Below, piece after piece: positions 59,473 to 64,000 of a stretch of 64,000 nucleotides of DNA. The position numbers and the translations under genes are program-made. Below the pieces are notes generated by a model that was not told the origin of the DNA, did no database searches, and saw only the letters and a program-made list of their open reading frames with translations. Positions within the stretch are counted from its first letter, which is position 1; every line of letters begins with the position of its first letter. Origin of the DNA: Pseudomonas guariconensis (GTDB taxonomy: Bacteria; Pseudomonadota; Gammaproteobacteria; Pseudomonadales; Pseudomonadaceae); contig NZ_JADLJL010000009.1 in assembly GCF_015680235.1 (NCBI RefSeq), forward strand, positions 62,001-126,000, in the 5' to 3' direction.

Positions 59473-61533
59473 TCATGCCGCCAGCGTTTCCGCTTCCTCC
59501 ACTTCCTCCACTTCCTCCGCTTCGGCTTCGGCCTCTGCGTCGGTTTCCTGCGCTGCTTCCTGCTCGCTTGCCTGCACGGCCTCGTCCTCGGCCTTGAGCA
59601 CGGCGGGCATCCAGCCGGTGCCATTGGCCAGCCGCTCGGCCTCGCTGGCAATGTCGGCCTTCTTGAGCTTGGCCAGCCGGGTGACGTGCGACGGTGCGAA
59701 CTGATGCACGGCATCCAGAATCCCAGCCTTGGGAATGTGGTTGAAGTAGCCTTCAGCGCTCGGCTGCCACCATGCGGCCATGTCCAGCCCGACCGCTCGC
59801 GCCAGTTCCGTGCCGGGCTGGTGCGGTGTGGCGCGGGGCGTTACCACGTCCACGCTGGCGGCCACGCACACGGCCAGCAGCCGCACCAGCTCGCCTTGCT
59901 CCATCGCCAGCAGCGCGGCGAACAGTTCGGCGCCGTCCTGCGGCAGCCGTTCGCCCCATGCCTGTTGCAGTTCGCGCAGGGCGACGGCGGCGGACGACTC
60001 CGGCCAGTCCGGGGCCATGCCTTCCAGCCGGTTTTGCACTTTCAGGCTCACGCCCAGCGGCAGGTCGTGGCCGTGGCGGCTGTCCTGCAAGACGCTCTGT
60101 ACCATGCCATGCACCAGCGCGGCCAGCGCCACCTGCGGATGCCGGGCGACTTCGATTTGCAGCGCGGCGGTGCGGTGCGCGCTCAGGCGCTGCGCCAGCC
60201 GGTCGGACAGGTTGGCGGCTTGGGGCGGCTCGGCGTCCTCGCCTTCGTCGTCGTGCGCGCCTTCCGCGCCGGTGAAGCCTTGGCGCAGCTTTTCCAGCGT
60301 GCGCAGGGCCTTGGCCTCGGCCTCGCGCAGCAGGCCGCGATGAATCACGGCCTCGCCGTCGCGGTCGATGGTGACGATGGCACCGGCTACCGCGAGCACG
60401 TCCGGGGCGTAGCGCAGCAAACCGGCCTGCACGGTGTCCAGTTCGTCCGCCAGCCGTTCGCGCTGTTCGTGCAGGGCTTCGGCCTTGTCCTCGTCCTCGG
60501 CTTCGTAGGCGTCTTCCAGCGCGGCGTCGGCCTTGTCGATGCGCGCTTGCAGTGAGGCGATGCGCTTGGCCTCGCGGGCGTTCGGCTCGCGCCGCTGACG
60601 CGGGGCGTTCTGGAACGCCTGCCGGTCGGCGTGGCTCAGGTGCGACACGGCCTCCACCCATGCCCAGCCCTCGGCGCGCACGTCTCCGGCCTGCGCGTCC
60701 AGCTTGTCGCGCACCAGCCGTTCCAGCAGCGCGGCGTCGTTCAGGTAGATGCCGCTGTCGTCCTCGGCGAACAGGTCGCGGCGGGTGCTGCCGCCTGCCG
60801 CCGTGTAGGCGTCCAGCCCGGCGAAACGGGCCAGCGGGTGCTGCGCGTCGATTTCGCGTTCGGTCAGGTGCTCGCGCAGCGCGGACGGGCTGCGCTGCCA
60901 CTGCGGCGCGCCGTAGAACGCGGCTTCCTGCGCGGCATGGTCGTCGGTGATGGCAAGGGCCATCAACTGTTCCAGCGTGACGGTACCGGCGCGGTAGTCG
61001 GTCATCAGGCGCGGCGAGACGTTGGCGAGTTTCAGGCGGCGCTGCACCACCAGTGGGGTGACGCTGAAATCGGCGGCAATGTCCTCGATGGGGCGGCCTT
61101 CGGCGACCAGCGCGGCGAACGCCTCGAACTGGTCGGCGGGGTGCATGGTCTCGCGCTGCACGTTCTCGGTGAGGCTCGCGGTGCGGGCGCTGCCATCCGC
61201 CACCAGCAGGCACGGCACCTTCCAGTCCTTGGCGATGCGCTTCTTCTTCGCCAGCAGCTTCAACGCGGCCAGCCTGCGGCCTCCGGCGACGACTTCGTAA
61301 TGCTCGCCATCGGCGGCGAGGATGACGACAAGGTTTTGCAGCAGGCCGACACGCGCGACGCTTGCGGCCAGTTCCGGGATGGACATGCGCGGGGCCTTGC
61401 GCACGTTGCGCTTGGACTGGCGCGGCAGCAACTGCGACAGCGGGACAAGAATCAGGTTCTTGGCCGGGTCGGCCACTTCCAGCGCGCTGGCGGTGTGGAT
61501 GGCGAGGGTTTCGGGTTGGGTAATCGCGTTCAT
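59473..61533 (-). CDS. parB: Large ParB/RepB-family protein of the ICE
   Basis: The 686-residue protein has a ParB N-terminal domain (about 30-140: LIPLSQLLPR-type segment LVPLSQLLPRQSKRNVRK, then VVAGGRRLAALKLL and TENVQRETMHPADQFEAF) and a KorB/Spo0J-like HTH (IEDIAADFSVTPLVVQRRLKLANVSP). The remaining 450 residues are particular to ICE ParB proteins, and the C terminus is a Glu/Ala-rich tail. It likely binds sites on the element for stability or regulation. CAGGAG stands before ATG 61533. Confidence 0.88.
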   Translation of the reverse strand: MNAITQPETLAIHTASALEVADPAKNLILVPLSQLLPRQSKRNVRKAPRMSIPELAASVARVGLLQNLVVILAADGEHYEVVAGGRRLAALKLLAKKKRIAKDWKVPCLLVADGSARTASLTENVQRETMHPADQFEAFAALVAEGRPIEDIAADFSVTPLVVQRRLKLANVSPRLMTDYRAGTVTLEQLMALAITDDHAAQEAAFYGAPQWQRSPSALREHLTEREIDAQHPLARFAGLDAYTAAGGSTRRDLFAEDDSGIYLNDAALLERLVRDKLDAQAGDVRAEGWAWVEAVSHLSHADRQAFQNAPRQRREPNAREAKRIASLQARIDKADAALEDAYEAEDEDKAEALHEQRERLADELDTVQAGLLRYAPDVLAVAGAIVTIDRDGEAVIHRGLLREAEAKALRTLEKLRQGFTGAEGAHDDEGEDAEPPQAANLSDRLAQRLSAHRTAALQIEVARHPQVALAALVHGMVQSVLQDSRHGHDLPLGVSLKVQNRLEGMAPDWPESSAAVALRELQQAWGERLPQDGAELFAALLAMEQGELVRLLAVCVAASVDVVTPRATPHQPGTELARAVGLDMAAWWQPSAEGYFNHIPKAGILDAVHQFAPSHVTRLAKLKKADIASEAERLANGTGWMPAVLKAEDEAVQASEQEAAQETDAEAEAEAEEVEEVEEAETLAA

Positions 61534-62093
61534 GGTGTTACTCCTGACAAAAAGATTTGCTGTTGAAACCGCACACCGGATTCCTAGATTCGGAGCCCGC
61601 CTTTCGGCTTTCCGGTGGGGTCGGCGCGGAGACCTGGGCCGGCCTCGTTGCCACCGTCTTTCCTGAGTTCATCGCCCGCGACGGTCAGGAGCGCGTGGAC
61701 GTGGGCGGTCAAGGATACAAGCGCCGGGTTGGTGCGGCCCGCAGCGCAGCGAGGACACGGCCCGGCGCGCCTTGACGGCACACGGGCGCGGGCTACAGTC
61801 GCGGATGAGGTGATGAGCGAGGGAAGACGGCGGTGGTTGGCAACGGCCGCAGATGGCGCCGCCCCCACGCAAGCGAAGCGCGCAGCGCCACAGGCGCGAA
61901 GGCCGATCAGGTGTAACCTGTTCGGTGGCTGTCAGGGGCGCCAAGCGAAGCGCGGCGGGGATCGGCTGCAAGCCGTTCCCCTGGAGTGCAAGCACAGCGC
62001 GCAGGCCCGCAGGGCCGAAGGACTCGACACCAGGCGCAGCAGAAAAAAAGTGCGCCGCCCCGCAGGGTGACGCACCGGATGTTGGCCGTGCGA
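61534..62093. other. Intergenic region with repeat copy C and a terminator
   Basis: About 560 bp upstream of parB. It includes TTGACG-N16-TACAGT around 61771-61798 on the plus strand, repeat copy C (61901-62030) with a strong hairpin (GGGGA-CGGCT and AGCCG-TCCCC) and the terminator of the next gene. No coding sequence is recognised. Confidence 0.55.
62043..62075 (-). terminator. Terminator after the 131-residue hypothetical gene
   Basis: On the minus strand GTGCG...CGCAC arms with an inner GC-rich stem are followed by TTTTTTT. It lies 19 bp past the stop at 62094. Confidence 0.7.
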
Positions 62094-62489
62094 TCAGCTC
62101 GCCGCCGGCGACACCATCGCCTGCAACTGTTCGATCACGCCGGGTTCGACGAACACGCACGGCTGCTCGGCCGCAATCGGCACGTTGAACAGCTCGGTGA
62201 ACACCTTGCGCTTCAGGTGCGCCAGCCGGCCCGTCCGGTAAGCCTGTTCCGGTTTCACGCGGCCGCCGCCAGCCGGCGAGCCGCTGCGCTCGGGGTCGTA
62301 TTCGACCAGGGCGACAAAGCCGTCATCGGACAGCTTCTGGTGTTCGGCGCACAGGCCCCAGCCTGTCGTCGTGTAGCGCTCCATGCTCGCGCGCAGGCGC
62401 TTGTCGAGCAGGATGCTGCCGGTGTCGTAAGCGGTGCCGCAGACCAGACAGACGCGGCGTTCCATGGAAACATGCGATTTGTCGTTCAT
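62094..62489 (-). CDS. Hypothetical protein of the ICE with zinc-ribbon-like cysteines
   Basis: The 131-residue protein has CLVC near residue 14 and CAEHQ near residue 47, a pattern that could bind zinc. The rest (GFVALVEYDPERSG, then HLKRKVFTELFNVPI and CVFVEPGVIEQLQAM) matches no domain I can name. Homologous-looking proteins occur in the same place between RadC and ParB in related ICEs. Its upstream region contains one copy (B) of a 160-bp repeat that is also present upstream of radC. Confidence 0.65.
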   Translation of the reverse strand: MNDKSHVSMERRVCLVCGTAYDTGSILLDKRLRASMERYTTTGWGLCAEHQKLSDDGFVALVEYDPERSGSPAGGGRVKPEQAYRTGRLAHLKRKVFTELFNVPIAAEQPCVFVEPGVIEQLQAMVSPAAS

Positions 62490-62499
62490 GATGACGATC

Positions 62500-62722
62500 T
62501 CCGGTTACTCGGGCGGAATTGCCCGGAACCGTGGCCAGCACGGCGCAGCGCAAGCAGTCAGGGGTCGCAGACGGCCGCCAGGACGCCAGCGCGCAAGGCG
62601 CGCGCCGCCCTTGACGGCGAGAACGCCGTGGTACGGTGAAGGGAACAGCAAGACCGCCTTCCCACTTCCAACGAAGGCACGGACAGGCAAGCGTAGCGCG
62701 CAGGCCCGCAGGGCCGGAGAGT
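62500..62722. repeat. Intergenic repeat, copy B
   Basis: From 62500 to about 62667 this copy closely matches 63278-63437 (copy A), including the inverted repeats CGGGC-GGAATT-GCCCG and ACGGCG-AGAA-CGCCGT (62615-62630). Its last part, GCGCAGGCCCGCAGGGCC, also occurs in copy C. Confidence 0.75.
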
Positions 62723-62740
62723 TCGACGCAGGGCGCAGCA

Positions 62741-62760
62741 AAAAGGGGCCGAAGCCCCTC
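62741..62760 (-). terminator. Rho-independent terminator after radC
   Basis: On the minus strand AGGGGC-TTCG-GCCCCT is followed by TTTT. UUCG tetraloop hairpin placed 2 bp beyond the stop of radC. Confidence 0.85.
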
Positions 62761-62762
62761 GA

Positions 62763-63269
62763 TCACAGCAGGCCCCGTTCGGCGAAGGACACGGTGCCCT
62801 CGCTGCCGACGACGATGTGATCCAGCGCGCGAATCTCCACGACAGCCAGCGCCTCTCGGAGCCGCTGGGTGAGCAGCTTGTCGGCCTGGCTCGGCTCGGG
62901 ATTCCCGCTCGGGTGGTTGTGCGAGAAGATCACCGCCGCCGCGTTGACCCGCAGCGCTTCCTTGACCACTTCGCGCGGATACACCGACGCACTGTCGATG
63001 GTGCCGCGAAACAGCTCGATGTACTCGATCAGCCGATGCTTGGTGTCGAGGAACAGCGCCGCGAAGACTTCGTGCTCGAAGCCGGCCAGCTTGGTGCGCA
63101 GGTAGTCCTTGACCAGCTCCGGCGACGTGAACAGCGCACCGCGCGGGATCTTCTGGTCGATGATCTGGCGGGCCGCCTCCAGGATCTGGTCAGCGGTGGC
63201 CTGCATGTAGCGCCCCTGGTCGTCACGCACCAGCAGCGAGGAATCGAAAGCAATAGAAAGTTGCGACAT
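62763..63269 (-). CDS. radC: RadC family JAB-domain protein
   Basis: The 168-residue protein has the JAMM metalloprotease-like motif HNHPSGNPEPSQAD (H117, H119, D130) and the segment VFAALFLDTKHRLI before it. RadC-type proteins are common on mobile elements; the family fold is that of a metal-dependent isopeptidase or nuclease, and the old link to DNA repair is doubtful. It is shorter than chromosomal RadC (about 220) because the N-terminal helix-hairpin-helix part is absent, as usual in ICE copies. Confidence 0.9.
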   Translation of the reverse strand: MSQLSIAFDSSLLVRDDQGRYMQATADQILEAARQIIDQKIPRGALFTSPELVKDYLRTKLAGFEHEVFAALFLDTKHRLIEYIELFRGTIDSASVYPREVVKEALRVNAAAVIFSHNHPSGNPEPSQADKLLTQRLREALAVVEIRALDHIVVGSEGTVSFAERGLL

Positions 63270-63277
63270 GATCGTGC

Positions 63278-63502
63278 TCCGGTTGCTCGGGCGGAATTGC
63301 CCGGAACCGGCGCCAGCACGGCGCAGCGCAAGCCGTCACAGGGTCGAAGACGGCCACGGCCGCCAGCGTGCAAGGCACGCGCAGCCCTTGACGGCGAGAA
63401 CGCCGTGATACGGTGAAGGGAAAAGCAAGACCGCCCACACCCCGCCCACTGCACACACCCGGCTTTCGGCAAGCGGAGCGCGCAGGCCCTCAAGGGCCGA
63501 AG
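63278..63502. repeat. Intergenic repeat, copy A
   Basis: About 160 bp nearly the same as copy B, with ACGGCG-AGAA-CGCCGT at 63391-63406 right after TTGACG and followed by TACGGTGAAGGG. It lies directly upstream of radC. The end part GCGCAGGCCCTCAAGGGCC parallels copy B and C. Confidence 0.75.
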
Positions 63503-63736
63503 GCGTCAGGGATCAAAGCCGGATGGCCGCGATTCGGCACGAAGCGCGGGGCGCAGCCCGCGAGCCCGACGGCGGCACGCCGGGACGCACGGATTCACCC
63601 CCTGAATATCCCTGTGGAGTGAACCCCATGCGGCATTTATAGTTGTCTGTCGGCCGGCTGTCGGGTTGCTGTCGTGTTGTCCTTGTTCCTGGCTCCCCAT
63701 ACTTCGTCACGTCTGCTGAAAACGATGGAGCCACCC
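63503..63736. other. Intergenic region before the right-hand regulator
   Basis: The stretch from 63503 resembles the sequence at 58690-58753 (GAAGCCGAATGGCCG and the GGGGCGCAGCCCG run). At 63647-63679 there are three 11-bp tandem repeats. TTTATAGT near 63636 may be a -10 element for the plus-strand regulator gene. Confidence 0.5.
63647..63679 (+). repeat. Three 11-bp tandem repeats, CTGTCG-type
   Basis: CTGTCGGCCGG, CTGTCGGGTTG and CTGTCGTGTTG follow without gaps, so the CTGTCG core recurs every 11 bp on the same helix face. They lie 58 bp before the regulator start and could be its binding sites. Confidence 0.6.
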
Positions 63737-64000
63737 ATGAACGCTACAGAACATGCCCAACAACCCCGCCTGCTGACGCCCACTGAACTGGCCGCGTTCA
63801 TCAAGTTGTTCCGCGAAATGCGCCAATGGTCGCAGGAGCAGTTGGCCGCGATTTCCGGCCTCAACGTGCGAACGATCCAGCGAGTCGAACAAGGCTTGTC
63901 TGCCAGTCTCGATACCCGCCGCGCTCTTGCCCGAGCCTTCGATTTCGAGGACATAGACGCGCTCAACAAGCCGTTCGCCATTCCGTCCGAGGAAGAAGCC
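63737..64000 (+). CDS. XRE-family regulator (3' end beyond the window)
   Basis: The frame is open from ATG 63737 to the window edge (88 residues). Residues about 18-70 form an XRE helix-turn-helix: FIKLFREMRQWSQEQLAAIS, then LNVRTIQRVEQGLSASLDTR. GGAG lies before the ATG. It is divergent from radC and probably regulates ICE genes toward the missing right part, where the integrase should be. What the rest of the protein contains is not visible. Confidence 0.8.
   Translation, partial: MNATEHAQQPRLLTPTELAAFIKLFREMRQWSQEQLAAISGLNVRTIQRVEQGLSASLDTRRALARAFDFEDIDALNKPFAIPSEEEA

Noticed and set aside
1..64000. CRISPR arrays, rRNA, tRNA genes and intact insertion sequences
   Set aside because: No regularly spaced repeat array, no tRNA-like cloverleaf region or rRNA signature and no transposase frame was seen on either strand.
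32435..64000. Integrase and right end of the ICE
   Set aside because: No tyrosine or serine recombinase of integrase type is encoded before 64000; it is expected beyond the window.

Overview
The window looks like a Pseudomonas putida-group chromosome segment interrupted by a large accessory block. The first 8.5 kb is GC-rich Pseudomonas core: a gamma-glutamylputrescine-oxidase-type flavoenzyme cut by the left edge, a DUF1127 protein, a MocR-type regulator, a phospholipase-D-like lipoprotein, an MFS carrier, a KauB/PuuC-type aldehyde dehydrogenase, a small cupin and an I78-like inhibitor, with REP palindromes between them. Base composition then drops (judged by eye) and no core gene follows in the window.

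9.3-32.1 kb is a catabolic island for aromatic compounds. Block 1 (9.3-15.0 kb) has a MarR regulator, two consecutive 3-hydroxyanthranilate-dioxygenase-like cupin/zinc-ribbon proteins, a dienelactone hydrolase, a FAD reductase, a flavodoxin and a divergent TAXI-like binding protein. Block 2 (15.8-23.2 kb, minus strand) has a fumarylacetoacetate-hydrolase (FAH) family hydrolase, an IclR regulator, an MhpA-type hydroxylase, an extradiol dioxygenase, an aldehyde dehydrogenase, a coniferyl-alcohol-dehydrogenase-like SDR and a class II aldolase-family decarboxylase candidate. Block 3 (23.5-27.8 kb) has a chemoreceptor, an MFS carrier and an outer-membrane aromatic channel. Block 4 (28.6-32.1 kb, plus strand) is a second FAH hydrolase, extradiol dioxygenase and hydroxylase set. 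Blocks 2 and 4 have the enzyme logic of orcinol-type pathways: hydroxylate, meta-cleave, hydrolyse. Their promoter regions share a tandem pair of AAATCC-N9-GGATTT palindromes whose centres are 26 bp apart in both copies.

32.4-64 kb is most of a Tn4371-like integrative conjugative element (ICE) read right to left. It carries a regulator, RadC, ParB, DUF736, DUF2958 and DUF2285 proteins, an AlpA-like protein, RepA with iterons, ParA, a TraF-type peptidase, a DUF3363 relaxase, the TraG coupling protein and TrbB-C-D-E-J-K-L-F-G-I with DUF2274. The integrase is not in the window and is expected to the right. Two cargo insertions sit in the backbone: LysR/EexN plus MarR/ABM/Tet(X)-like monooxygenase genes between TraG and the relaxase, and an XRE regulator plus TIR-domain effector between DUF2958 and DUF736. 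The latter is a candidate defence module with layered control signals: two CTATAG cores 15 bp apart and a stem-loop that places the XRE start codon in its stem.

Other structure includes iterons and an AT-rich stretch (probable oriV), a candidate oriT hairpin upstream of the relaxase, an intergenic repeat family with a hairpin showing compensatory changes, a frameshifted GNAT gene, an internally deleted DUF2958 protein and a truncated resolvase start. No rRNA, tRNA, CRISPR array or intact insertion sequence was seen.
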